Positions 1 to 9,110 of a stretch of 33,997 bases of DNA are shown here, in pieces. The DNA comes from Wocania arenilitoris (GTDB lineage: Bacteria > Bacteroidota > Bacteroidia > Flavobacteriales > Flavobacteriaceae), in the NCBI RefSeq assembly GCF_021728535.1, contig NZ_JAKKDU010000023.1, positions 1 through 33,997 on the forward strand. The letters are read 5' to 3'. The position numbers and the translations under genes are program-made. The notes beneath the pieces were generated by a model. It did no database searches. It had not been told where the DNA came from and saw nothing but the letters and a program-made list of their open reading frames with translations. Every line of letters starts with the position of its first letter. The stretch's first letter is position 1.

Positions 1-72
1 TTGCTCAAAAGTAAGCTTTTCTTTTTGCTTTACTTTAAAGACTTGTTTCCTGAAATCTAATGAATATGCCAT
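1..72 (-). CDS. IS630-type transposase, N-terminal fragment (cut by the window edge)
   Basis: The ATG is at 72-70 and 24 codons are visible, starting MAYSLDFRKQVFKV. This N-terminus is typical of the helix-turn-helix part of IS630-family transposases in Bacteroidota. The catalytic DDE domain is outside the window, so whether the gene is intact cannot be judged. The protein would bind the terminal inverted repeats and move the element into TA targets. Confidence 0.75.
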   Translation of the reverse strand, partial: MAYSLDFRKQVFKVKQKEKLTFEQ

Positions 73-118
73 ACTGCAAAATACAAAAAATATGACAAAT
101 TACAATGATTTAGCTATA
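1..118 (-). mobile_element. End of an IS630-type insertion sequence (left copy, partial)
   Basis: These bases are the exact reverse complement of 33876-33993 at the other end of the window. The segment contains a transposase start and about 46 bp of terminal non-coding sequence. Identity with the right copy stops at the TA at 117-118, and the flanking bases differ. IS630/Tc1-mariner elements insert at and duplicate TA, so this fits a true element end. The rest of the element lies outside the window. Confidence 0.85.
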
Positions 119-172
119 TCTTGTAAGCTACATATTTGCTTGGTTTTCGTCATCCATAAGATCAAAATTATT

Positions 173-1039
173 TCAATTAGATTTAGACCATAATGCTCTA
201 TACTCACGTGGAGTTTTTCCAATAATAACTCTAAAAGCCCTATTGAAATTAGAAATATTATTAAAACCTGAATCATAGGCAATTTCAATAATGTTTTTAT
301 CGGATTCAATTAATAATTTACAAGCAAATGAAATTCTAAGTTCATTTATATAGCTTATTACAGTATTCCCAGTTTTTCTTTTAAAATAATTGCAAAAAGC
401 AGATTTAGACATGTTGAAATTTGATGCTAAGTCATCAAGATATATTTGTTTTTTAAAATTATGAGAAATGAAATCAAGTGTTTGAGTTATTCTTTTAAAC
501 GAATTATTTTCTAAATTTTTAAACGTTAAGGATGCAAGAAATTCAAAATCTTCCGAAACAGATAAGTTGTGTAGCAACTGAGTAAATTTCATAATCTTAT
601 CAAACCCACTTGAATTACATAAGGAAATAAGTAGTGAATGGTTTTTGTCTGCTACTTTGTTTCCAAATGAAATACCGCGTGTTGAACTATTTAACATTTT
701 TGAAATATGAAACAATTCAGGGTGGTAATTTGAAAAATAATCTATAATATTTGTTGGAAATTGAATAACTATAACTTGGGTAGTGTAATTTTTATTATTA
801 TAAAATATTTCATCATTTTTCCAAGTATGCGGTAGACGACTTCCTACCAATACCAAATCTCCTTTTTTGAAGGGTTTTATAGAATCCCCAATATATTTTT
901 TTCCAAAACTTTTTAACACATAAACAATTTCTAGTTCTTCATGTTGATGTAGAGGAATAGTAAAATGCTGAATTTTAATATTTCTAGCTCTTAGAGAAGA
1001 ATTAATTGGAAATGGAATTTTTTCATAAAATATTTCCAT
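173..1039 (-). CDS. AraC-family transcriptional regulator with N-terminal cupin
   Basis: A 288-residue protein with an N-terminal cupin-like sensor half, including a histidine-rich IPLHQHEELEIVYVL stretch near residue 30. It ends in a C-terminal AraC double helix-turn-helix over about the last 100 residues, with YLDDLASNFNMSKSAFCNYF, IIEIAYDSGFNN and a final GKTPREYR. I chose the ATG at 1039; a TTG six bases upstream would add two residues. It is divergent from the SusC gene at 1623 across a 583-bp gap, so it is a good candidate for a sugar-responsive regulator of that locus. The ligand is not visible from sequence. The gene ends only ~55 bp from the IS630 end and looks intact. Confidence 0.9.
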   Translation of the reverse strand: MEIFYEKIPFPINSSLRARNIKIQHFTIPLHQHEELEIVYVLKSFGKKYIGDSIKPFKKGDLVLVGSRLPHTWKNDEIFYNNKNYTTQVIVIQFPTNIIDYFSNYHPELFHISKMLNSSTRGISFGNKVADKNHSLLISLCNSSGFDKIMKFTQLLHNLSVSEDFEFLASLTFKNLENNSFKRITQTLDFISHNFKKQIYLDDLASNFNMSKSAFCNYFKRKTGNTVISYINELRISFACKLLIESDKNIIEIAYDSGFNNISNFNRAFRVIIGKTPREYRALWSKSN

Positions 1040-1622
1040 GAACAAAGTTTTTTAATATGTAAATATATAATAAATAAATAAAATGTTATAAGAGTATAAA
1101 AATGCTTAATTCAGCTTTTATATAGTGACATAAATAAATTTATAGAATATGTTATATTCAAAAGTAATAATTTGTATGTTTTTAATTACAGAAACGGAAC
1201 AATTATTCAATCAATCTTATTTTTAACCTAAATTGTTGTAAAAAAATAAATTTTTAAGCAAATTAATACATTGGAATTTAGTTAACTACTATAAAAATAT
1301 ATCTATAACAATCTACTCTAAAATTTTTATTTTGTTAATCAATTTTGCAAAGAATAAATTTTGACTTCTCTTGTTTTGCATTAAAAAAAATAAAACATTA
1401 CATGTGTAACCTTATTTGTATACACGTTTATTGTATAAATTCAATAAGTATTCCTTAGTGCTATATGTAATAATATGTAAATATATCATCATAATCAAAA
1501 TATATTTCACTAGACAATGAGAGATCCTTAAACTATTTTTACATAACTAATTGCAGACAAGTGTGGTCTTAAACTCATTCTCAATGAAGCAAACTAAATT
1601 AATTAATTAAAACCAATAATGT
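1040..1622. promoter_or_regulatory. Long AT-rich divergent intergenic region (AraC gene / SusC gene)
   Basis: No convincing gene is seen in these 583 bases. They must hold the promoters of the AraC gene and of the SusC-led locus. The only ordered element I can point to is an imperfect inverted repeat, ACATGTGTA at 1400-1408 against TACACGTTT at 1421-1429, overlapping a perfect palindrome TGTATACA at 1417-1424. It could be an operator. I see no clear TAnnTTTG box placed for the SusC start. Confidence 0.45.
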
Positions 1623-4600
1623 ATGAAAAAAAATACTAAAAGGTTATTATTAAGTAACCAAACCAAACTCAAGTTAAAATTGAAGGTAACAGTTTTTTTG
1701 TGTTGTATTTCGATTTTATCAATGAAAGCAGAAGGGTATTCTGAAAATTTAAATTTTGAAACTGTAGCTTTGCAGCAATCTATAAAAGGATCTGTTAAAG
1801 ATATTAATGGTGATCCTTTACCGGGAGCAAGTATTCTTGAAAAAGGAACAACCAATGGAGTTGTTTCAGACTTTGACGGAAAATTTTCTATTAGCTTGAC
1901 AACTTCTAAAGCTATACTTGTCGTTTCATATCTTGGTTATGTGCCTCAGGAAATTTCAGTAGCAAATCAAGATGAGGTGATAATAGTATTACAAGAAAAT
2001 GTTTCTAATCTTGATGAAGTTGTAGTTGTTGGTTATGGTACTGTAAAACGAAAGGATCTTACTGGTTCTGTTGCTAGGGCAGATATTGAAGCATTTCAAA
2101 ATCAACCAAATGTAAGTGTTGTGCAATCATTACAAGGTACTGTTCCTGGTCTAAATGTTGGAGCGGTAACTAGTCCTGGTGGCAATCCAGGCTTATCTGT
2201 AAGAGGAAGGACTTCCCTTTCTGGTGCTTCGAATCCTCTAATTATTCTTGATGGAATAATTTATAGGGGTAGTTTAGTTGATATAAATAATGCAGATGTT
2301 AAATCTGTAGATGTGTTAAAGGATGCTAGCTCTAAAGCTATTTATGGTTCTCAAGCAGCGAATGGAGTAGTTATCATCACTACTAAAGCAGGACGAGAAG
2401 AAAGAAAGCCAGTTTTTAATTTTTCTAGTTATCTTTCAGTTCAAACCCCTAGCAGGATGATAAATCCATCAACTAGGGAAGGTTATATAAATAAAACTCG
2501 TAATTATTATTGGGAAGAAGCATTTTTGGCTCCAGATTATACTGAAAGAGATCCGAGTTTTGATCCTACAACTAGATTTGTTTATCCCGAGGTAAGAGAA
2601 GGTTTTAATAATGGTACAAATACTGATTGGCTAGATCTTACAACACAAAACTCTTACATTCAAAATACCAATATAAGTATGGCGGGTAGTACAAAAAAGA
2701 GCTCTTACTATCTATCTGCGGGTTATACAGAGAATAAAGGTTATATGAAGAATGACAATTTTAGTAAGGTAAACCTGAGGGTGAATTTTGAGAATAAAAT
2801 TGCAGATGGTTGGAATATAGGACTTCAAACGTTTATGTCTTCTTCAGATTATTCTGGTGTTTCAACAGATTTATGGGGTGCGCACTTATTAGCTCCATTG
2901 GTGGCTCCTTATAATGATGATGGCACATTAAATCTTTGGCCACAGGGTGCTGTAAGAAATCCGTTAGCTAATTTAGAAATAGACGATCTAGATAAAAGAT
3001 TGAATTTGTTTGCTACTTTTTTTACAGAAATTCAAATCCCTTTTGTTAAAGGATTATCATATCGCCTTAACTATTCAACCAATTACCGAACAAGAAGAAA
3101 CTATCGGTTTGATAAATTTGGAAATACCGAACAAGGTTCTGCATATAAAAATAACAGTCTGAACACTGATGAAACTATTGATAACATTCTAACTTATTCA
3201 AGAACATTTAATAACAAACACGATGTAAAAGTAACTTTGCTTTATGGTAAAGAAAGTCGTAGTGGAGACAATACAAATGCCAATTCAGGAATATTTATTA
3301 ATCAGGCACTAGGTTACAATAGCTTAGAGAGTGGAGCAACCGATCAACAATTAGTTAGTTCAGGTGCTTTTCAAGAAGATGCATTGTACCAAATGGGTAG
3401 ATTAAATTATGGGTACGATGATAGATATTTAGCGACACTAACATTTAGAAGAGATGGTTTCTCTGGATTTGGTGTTAACAATAAATTTGGAACATTCCCT
3501 TCCATTGCACTTGCCTGGGTTCCTAGTAATGAGAAATTCATGGCAGATGCTTTGCCTTGGGTAAATAATCTAAAATTCCGAGGCTCTTACGGTAAAAGTG
3601 GTAATCGTACAGTAGGAAGGTATCAAACTTTAGCAAGAGTATCTGGGCGTTTTCTTTATGTCTTTGGAGACGGTGGAGATTCTGCTTATGGTCAATATAT
3701 TTCAGCTTTGGCTAATAACGATTTGGGCTGGGAAACAACAACTGGATTAAATGTTGGGATGGATTTTAGTGTGTTAAATAATAGATTAAGCGGGTCTATA
3801 GATTATTACAACAACACAACTGAAGACATTTTGTTTAATGTTAATTTACCTAGAATTACAGGTTTTTCTACCTTACCAACTAACATAGGGGAAGTTGCTA
3901 ATAACGGATTGGAAATTTCACTTTCATCTACAAACATTAAAACAGATGATTTTGAATGGAGAAGTACCGTAGCTTTTTCAAGAAATAAAAACAAAATTGT
4001 GAGCATCTTGGGTAGGGATGATGATGGAGATGGAGTCGAAGATGATTTAATTGCAAATGGGCTGTTCATTGGAGAAGCAATTGGCGCTATATATAATTAT
4101 ACGGTTGATGGAATTTATCAAGTAGGAGATAATATTCCAAGCGGTTATCGTGCAGGTCAATATATACTTAGAGATTTTAATGGTGATGACTTGATTACAC
4201 CATTGGAAGACCGTTCAATTATAGGTTACACAGAACCAGCTTATAGGTTTAGTATTTATAACGAATTTAGTTATAAAAATTGGACTGCGAGTGCCTTTAT
4301 TAATTCAATACAAGGAGGTAAAAGTGGTTATTATGCCAGTAATACACCAGTTTGGGGTTCTAATAATTCAGATAATTGGAATATGCCAAGAGAATACTCT
4401 TATTGGACACCTTCAAACCCGAATGCAGAATATTCTGGATTAAGGTATAATAATCCAATTAATTCTCCAATATATAGACAACGAAGTTTTGTTAGGTTAC
4501 AAGATGTAAATATTACGTATAACCTTCCTGCTAATTTGGTTAAAAACTTAGCAATTGATGCTGCTAGAGTGTACATTAGTGGTAAAAACCTAGCTACTTG

Positions 4601-4703
4601 GACAAATTGGGTTGGAGGAGATCCTGAAACAGCTAGCGGTGTTACTTCATATAGTTTGCCAGTGATGAAAAGTTTTTCCCTTGGTTTAAATTTAACTTTT
4701 TAA
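1623..4703 (+). CDS. SusC/RagA-type TonB-dependent outer-membrane transporter
   Basis: A 1026-residue SusC-like protein that imports oligosaccharides across the outer membrane with its SusD partner. After a basic, hydrophobic signal peptide (about residues 1-38) comes a CarboxypepD_reg-like domain (53-125, with DPLPGAS and SDFDGKFSI). A TonB-box-like DEVVVVGYG (131-139), the plug (to about 260) and a long beta-barrel ending FSLGLNLTF follow. It has no STN domain, so it is not an obvious partner for an ECF sigma/FecR system. Regulation by the divergent AraC protein is more likely. The SusD gene begins 10 bp downstream. The locus context points to a glucuronic-acid-containing glycan, but the sequence alone does not give the substrate. 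Confidence 0.96.
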   Translation: MKKNTKRLLLSNQTKLKLKLKVTVFLCCISILSMKAEGYSENLNFETVALQQSIKGSVKDINGDPLPGASILEKGTTNGVVSDFDGKFSISLTTSKAILVVSYLGYVPQEISVANQDEVIIVLQENVSNLDEVVVVGYGTVKRKDLTGSVARADIEAFQNQPNVSVVQSLQGTVPGLNVGAVTSPGGNPGLSVRGRTSLSGASNPLIILDGIIYRGSLVDINNADVKSVDVLKDASSKAIYGSQAANGVVIITTKAGREERKPVFNFSSYLSVQTPSRMINPSTREGYINKTRNYYWEEAFLAPDYTERDPSFDPTTRFVYPEVREGFNNGTNTDWLDLTTQNSYIQNTNISMAGSTKKSSYYLSAGYTENKGYMKNDNFSKVNLRVNFENKIADGWNIGLQTFMSSSDYSGVSTDLWGAHLLAPLVAPYNDDGTLNLWPQGAVRNPLANLEIDDLDKRLNLFATFFTEIQIPFVKGLSYRLNYSTNYRTRRNYRFDKFGNTEQGSAYKNNSLNTDETIDNILTYSRTFNNKHDVKVTLLYGKESRSGDNTNANSGIFINQALGYNSLESGATDQQLVSSGAFQEDALYQMGRLNYGYDDRYLATLTFRRDGFSGFGVNNKFGTFPSIALAWVPSNEKFMADALPWVNNLKFRGSYGKSGNRTVGRYQTLARVSGRFLYVFGDGGDSAYGQYISALANNDLGWETTTGLNVGMDFSVLNNRLSGSIDYYNNTTEDILFNVNLPRITGFSTLPTNIGEVANNGLEISLSSTNIKTDDFEWRSTVAFSRNKNKIVSILGRDDDGDGVEDDLIANGLFIGEAIGAIYNYTVDGIYQVGDNIPSGYRAGQYILRDFNGDDLITPLEDRSIIGYTEPAYRFSIYNEFSYKNWTASAFINSIQGGKSGYYASNTPVWGSNNSDNWNMPREYSYWTPSNPNAEYSGLRYNNPINSPIYRQRSFVRLQDVNITYNLPANLVKNLAIDAARVYISGKNLATWTNWVGGDPETASGVTSYSLPVMKSFSLGLNLTF

Positions 4704-4713
4704 TTATTTAAGT

Positions 4714-6399
4714 ATGAAATATTATAAAATTATTATAGCAGCCTTTATTTTTTTTAGTGTAAGTGCATGCGATGAAGACATATTATTAGAGACCCCTCTA
4801 GATTTTTTAAGTCCAGAGAATTCTTTTACTAAACCAGAAGATATTGAGGCAACGCTTTTTTCTCAATATAGAAGACTTTTGAGGTTTAATGATGGTAATT
4901 GGCAAAACACAGCTTACTTGCACGTAGGGACAGATTTAGGAATGGCATGTAGGAATCCTGCTGATAGCCATTTTGGTAATTACCCTGCCAATTTGCTTCC
5001 TACTACGGGAATTGTATCTAGCTATTGGTCTCAATTGTATGATATTGTATTTACTTCTAATGTTGTGCTTAACAGAATTGAAAATGTAGTGTATTCAAGT
5101 CAAGCTGAAAAAGATGCGCACATTGCTGAAGCCTTATTTTTTAGAGGATATGCTTATCGTTGCTTAGTACATTTATATGGTGGAGTTCCCCTAGTGCTTG
5201 AGGAGATTACAAGTCCCAGAAGGGATTTTGTAAGATCCACAAAAGAAGAAACTTTGAATCAGGCCATTCTAGACTTAAAATTTGCTGCCGAAAATTTACC
5301 AAGTGTAGCTGAAGTTGATGCACCGGGTAGGGTTAGTAATGCTGCAGCTCTGCATACATTATCTGAGCTTTATATTACTATTAAAGAGTGGGACTTAGCC
5401 ATTGATGCGGCTACTAGTGTTATCGATGATCCTAATATTGCCCTTATGACAACACGTTTTGGAAATAGGGCAGGAGATGAAGGTGATCCGTATTGGGATT
5501 TGTTTCAAAGATTTAATCAAAATAGAAGCAGTGGTAATACAGAAGGTATTTTGGTTTTACAATCTGAATTTGATGTTCCTGGTGGATCAGCTGTAGCCAA
5601 CAATACCGAAGGCTTCCTGTACGAAAGGTGTTACGGTCCTCTTTACTGGTTTGTAAATGACCCAGATGGCGTAAAAATATTTTTTGGTGCTAGCACACAG
5701 AATGGTGGTAGACCAGTAGGTTTTATAAGGCCTACGCCATACTTTACTCATACTATATGGGAAAAAGGAGGCAATTGGGATGTAGACGTTCGTAATAACA
5801 ATAGAAACATTCAAAGATATTGGGTTACTGATAACCCATCGTCAGCTTATTTTGGAATAAAAACGAGTGATTATCCTCAAAGTTGGTTTGATGGACTGTC
5901 TGCTCAGGATACATTAAGAGATTTTCATCCTTATATAACTAAGGTAACTACAAAAAATGATCACCCTACTGCAGCCATGTCTAATCCGTCAACAGGATTA
6001 ATGGCCTCAAATTCAGGAAAAACACATGCAGATTGGTATTTAATGAGAGTAGCCGAGACCTATTTATTAAGAGCCGAAGCGTACTTGGGTAAAGGAGGAC
6101 AGGAAGATAAAGCGGCTGCCGACATCAATATGCTTAGAAACAGAGCTAATGCTATCCCTGTTGATCCAGCAGATGTAGATATAGACTATATATTGGATGA
6201 GCGCATGAGAGAATTAAATTGGGAAGAGCAAAGAAGGATGACATTGAGTAGATTGGATAAGCTTTATGATAGAACGGTTTTGGGTAATCCATTTTCAGGA
6301 AACACAGTACAGCCTCATAATAATTTATTTCCAATTCCTTTTAGTGAAATTGAACGAAATACACAAGAGGTACTTGAACAAAATCCTAATTATAATTAA
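4714..6399 (+). CDS. SusD/RagB-family surface glycan-binding lipoprotein
   Basis: A 561-residue lipoprotein with signal peptide and lipobox SVSAC, the acylated Cys being near residue 19. The remainder has the SusD/RagB layout, with TPR-like helices at the N-terminus (for example IAEALFFRGYAYRCLVHLYG) and a C-terminal region with WYLMRVAETYLLRAEAYL and LDERMRELNWEEQRR. SusD proteins cap the SusC barrel and bind the incoming glycan. The gene starts 10 bp after the SusC stop, which indicates co-transcription. A strong terminator-like hairpin follows ~100 bp downstream, so this pair may form its own transcript or be partly uncoupled from the enzymes. Confidence 0.95.
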   Translation: MKYYKIIIAAFIFFSVSACDEDILLETPLDFLSPENSFTKPEDIEATLFSQYRRLLRFNDGNWQNTAYLHVGTDLGMACRNPADSHFGNYPANLLPTTGIVSSYWSQLYDIVFTSNVVLNRIENVVYSSQAEKDAHIAEALFFRGYAYRCLVHLYGGVPLVLEEITSPRRDFVRSTKEETLNQAILDLKFAAENLPSVAEVDAPGRVSNAAALHTLSELYITIKEWDLAIDAATSVIDDPNIALMTTRFGNRAGDEGDPYWDLFQRFNQNRSSGNTEGILVLQSEFDVPGGSAVANNTEGFLYERCYGPLYWFVNDPDGVKIFFGASTQNGGRPVGFIRPTPYFTHTIWEKGGNWDVDVRNNNRNIQRYWVTDNPSSAYFGIKTSDYPQSWFDGLSAQDTLRDFHPYITKVTTKNDHPTAAMSNPSTGLMASNSGKTHADWYLMRVAETYLLRAEAYLGKGGQEDKAAADINMLRNRANAIPVDPADVDIDYILDERMRELNWEEQRRMTLSRLDKLYDRTVLGNPFSGNTVQPHNNLFPIPFSEIERNTQEVLEQNPNYN

Positions 6400-6498
6400 G
6401 ACCGTTTTGTTAACCTTTAATAAAAAATATAATTAAGCTTAGTATTTATAAGCGTATTAAATTAGTTTATTATTAGTTAGTTTTTTAGATTGTTTTTT

Positions 6499-6539
6499 AA
6501 ATAGAATGGTTGGTATAGCCAAAACTAACCATTCTATTT
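6499..6539. terminator. Strong terminator-like hairpin downstream of susD
   Basis: AAATAGAATGGTT at 6499-6511 pairs perfectly with AACCATTCTATTT at 6527-6539. The stem extends to about 16 bp if one G-T pair is allowed. It is followed by a short T-rich run and preceded by a T-rich run, so it could act in either direction. It lies 100 bp after the SusD stop and may end or attenuate transcription into the enzyme genes. Confidence 0.75.
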
Positions 6540-6923
6540 CTTTTCAATAACAACATAAATTAATACTGAAAAGAAATTTTGTAGTTATATTTTTACCTGT
6601 ATTATAAAATGTATTTGGGTAATCAACAGATTAGATACGAGATAATTTTAAAAAGAAATCGAAACTTCAAATAACGAGTTTATACATATAACTCTACCTT
6701 TAGGAATACAGGGCAGAGGGATTGCGATGATATTCACATATTTATCGCACTACTTAGGATTTTACCAACTGACCAATAAAATGGTTGGTGGCTTTCGAAC
6801 TTGTAACTATAAAAAAGGGAGGAGAACAAAGGTTTGAAATTTCAAAAGAACAATACAACTGGAAGTAGATAGCTCCTCAAAGCATATATTAATCGTTTAG
6901 TTTTTTAATTAAAAAAATTAAAA
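6540..6923. other. Gene-free leader with hairpins and an isolated SD-like purine tract
   Basis: No convincing gene is seen. An imperfect hairpin lies at 6724-6748 (GCGAT / ATCGC ends), and another at 6764-6789 (ACCAA and CCA against TGG and TTGGT). A GGGAGGAG tract at 6817-6824 looks like a strong Shine-Dalgarno site, which is odd in this phylum. It is complementary over six bases to CTCCTC at 6873-6878. The tract is ~100 bp upstream of the next gene, so it is not that gene's ribosome site. A tiny TTG-started frame of 12 codons follows it, and I do not call that a gene. Confidence 0.4.
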
Positions 6924-8699
6924 ATGAAAGCAACACAGAAAAACTTAATCATTTTACTTGTTCTGATTACAGCAATTCTTTCTTGTATAGAAAAAGATAG
7001 TAAAATATCCAAACGAGCTACAAGTTCGAAATACATTATGGATATGGTATATAACAATTTAGGTCTTACACCACGAGTGTCAGAATTTAACAATCCTAAA
7101 TATGTGAAAGAGATGGGCTTTAACGGGATGACACCCCATTGGTATGTTCAATGTGGTATAACCTACGATTTACTTGATAAAGGTATTGTGCCCGAAGGTT
7201 CTGAAGAAAGAAAATGGATAGAAACCAACGCTGTTAAGCTTAACCAGAAGATTAAAGAAGCCCAAAAAGCAGGTGTAAAGCTCTACCCGTTTACCGATTT
7301 TCTGGTTGTTCCAAAATCAGTTTGGAAAAAGTATGGTAAACAAATGGTAGCCGATGAATTTATAGATAAAGTGGATTCAGAGAATTATCATAAACCAGAT
7401 ATCAGAAAAGAAATGACCAAAAAGATTTTGAGAATTCAAATAGCAGAGATTTTTGAAACATTTCCTGATCTTGATGGACTAATGTTACGTTTCGGAGAGA
7501 CTTATTTACACGATACACCACATCATCTAGGAAACAGTCCGCTACGAAAGGGACAAAAAAGTATTCCAGACAATATAGAATTGTTAAAAATCTTACGCGA
7601 AGAGGTTTGTGTAAAAAGAAACAAAACGCTTTTTTACAGGACATGGGTACATGATATTTTTCAATATGATCCTGCAACTTATCTAGCAGTAACCAATCAG
7701 GTTGAACCTCACCCAAATTTGATATTTGCGGTTAAGCATACTCATGGTGATTTTTTCAGAACCGTAAGATTTAATCAAACACTTGCAATCGGAAACCATC
7801 AACAGGTTGTGGAGGTTCAATGTCAGCGAGAGTATGAAGGGAAGCAGGCTCATCCCAATTACATTGCAAAAGGTGTGATTGAAGGTTTTGAAGAGTATGA
7901 TTATCTTATGGAGCCAGAACAAACTCAGAGTTTGAATGATATAAAAGATTCCAATATATTTGCAGGTGTTTGGACCTGGTCTCGTGGGGGAGGCTGGCTG
8001 GGGCCTCATTTAAAAAATGAGTTTTGGGCAGAACAGAATGCTTACGTAATGTCTAAATGGGCGCAAAATACCAGCAGGTCTGAAGAGGAGCTTTTCACTG
8101 AATTTGCAAGGTACAAAGGATTTTCGGATGATGATATTCCAAAACTTAGAGAAATAAGTTTGTTGTCAGCAAAAGCAGTATTACGAGGGAAATATACGCG
8201 TTACGGTAGTTACAGTGTGGTGTGGACCAGAGATCAGTATATACATGGATCAGGAATGTTAAAAAAACACTTTGATTACGTTATTAAGGAAGGGCTTGTA
8301 GAGGCTGTTTTGGCTGAAAAGAAAGAAAGTGTTGACATGTGGAAACGGATAGAAGAAATGGCAGGGGAAATTAAGACAAAAGATGTATCTCTAAATGAAT
8401 ACCTTGTTACCTCAGCAAAGTATGGAAGGATAAAATATGAGATTATTGAAAAAGGCTGGATTGTGATGCTGCTTGGGCACATTGGCGACCAAACAGGAGA
8501 ATACGAAAAGAATAAAATAAGAGAGGCAATAGGACGGTACGATGAACTTTGGGAAGAATGGAAAGAACTGGAAAAGACCAGCCCTTCGTGTGCCACGATT
8601 TACGAACCCAACGGTTTTGCTATCCGCGGACATTTGGATATATACGGTAATCCTGAAACAGGTATTGGTGCTTCGGTTGATAAGTACCGAAAAATATAA
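6924..8699 (+). CDS. GH67-like alpha-glucuronidase-type lipoprotein
   Basis: A 591-residue lipoprotein (lipobox AILSC, Cys21). Three blocks match the order and spacing I remember for GH67 alpha-glucuronidases. DGLMLRFGET (184-193) sits where the general-acid Glu lies, KHTHGDFFR (271-279) where the catalytic Asp lies, and VEVQCQREYEG (296-306) where the catalytic Glu lies. The gap from D276 to E303 is 27 residues, against 28 in the family as I recall it. The similarity is distant, so this may be a divergent branch or a new family on the same scaffold. The likely role is removal of glucuronic acid from glycans at the cell surface or in the periplasm. Genes for glucuronate catabolism follow directly, which supports the call. 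The substrate polymer is not known. Confidence 0.7.
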   Translation: MKATQKNLIILLVLITAILSCIEKDSKISKRATSSKYIMDMVYNNLGLTPRVSEFNNPKYVKEMGFNGMTPHWYVQCGITYDLLDKGIVPEGSEERKWIETNAVKLNQKIKEAQKAGVKLYPFTDFLVVPKSVWKKYGKQMVADEFIDKVDSENYHKPDIRKEMTKKILRIQIAEIFETFPDLDGLMLRFGETYLHDTPHHLGNSPLRKGQKSIPDNIELLKILREEVCVKRNKTLFYRTWVHDIFQYDPATYLAVTNQVEPHPNLIFAVKHTHGDFFRTVRFNQTLAIGNHQQVVEVQCQREYEGKQAHPNYIAKGVIEGFEEYDYLMEPEQTQSLNDIKDSNIFAGVWTWSRGGGWLGPHLKNEFWAEQNAYVMSKWAQNTSRSEEELFTEFARYKGFSDDDIPKLREISLLSAKAVLRGKYTRYGSYSVVWTRDQYIHGSGMLKKHFDYVIKEGLVEAVLAEKKESVDMWKRIEEMAGEIKTKDVSLNEYLVTSAKYGRIKYEIIEKGWIVMLLGHIGDQTGEYEKNKIREAIGRYDELWEEWKELEKTSPSCATIYEPNGFAIRGHLDIYGNPETGIGASVDKYRKI

Positions 8700-8712
8700 A
8701 GATTAATAAATC

Positions 8713-9075
8713 ATGAGTAGAATTAAATATGCTGTTTTGGTGTTATTATTTTCATTTTTTTATTGAATCTCTGATGCACAAAATAAAGATCTGTCCTGGG
8801 AAGAATTACGTGAAATATAGGAATTCCCTACATGGTACACTGAAGCCAGATTTGGTATCTTGTCACATTGGGGTGCGCAGTCGCGCCCCGAACTTGGCGG
8901 TGGTTAGTATGCTAGGCATATGTATCAAAAAGATGTCGGATATCAAAGCTTTGGAAGAAAGGCCTATTTATATCACAATAAAACTTACGGACATCCTTCA
9001 GAAAAAGGCTTTAAAGATGTAATGCATGAATGGAAAGTCGAAAAACTGGATGCCGATACTTTGATGAAATATTAG
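8713..9075 (+). pseudogene. Decayed 5' fragment of a GH29 alpha-L-fucosidase gene
   Basis: Read from the ATG at 8713, one frame gives a signal-peptide-like start. It then gives the conserved N-terminal fucosidase pattern TWYTEARFGILSHWGAQS, YARHMYQ and YGHPSEKGFKDVMHEWK. In-frame stops interrupt it at 8764-8766 (TGA), 8818-8820 (TAG) and 8905-8907 (TAG). The last falls where GH29 proteins have Trp, so a TGG to TAG change is likely. Similarity ends at the stop at 9073-9075, after about 120 codons, and the catalytic region (residues past ~200) is gone. It starts 13 bp after the GH67-like gene, so an intact fucosidase was probably once part of this operon. Confidence 0.85.
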
Positions 9076-9110
9076 AAATAAACAGACAAACTTTAATTAA
9101 AGTAAGAAAC

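Noticed and set aside
6831-6870. Small TTG-started frame after the GGGAGGAG tract
   Set aside because: It has only 12 codons, no conserved pattern, and TTG as start. Noted within the leader but not called a gene.
8729-9022. A 97-codon open frame across the fucosidase remnant
   Set aside because: It is in another frame than the GH29 similarity and shows no recognisable protein pattern.
9030-9110. N-terminal extension of the RraA-family protein to base 9030
   Set aside because: This frame overlaps the readable fucosidase remnant and adds residues unlike the family. ATG 9111 gives a normal-length protein.
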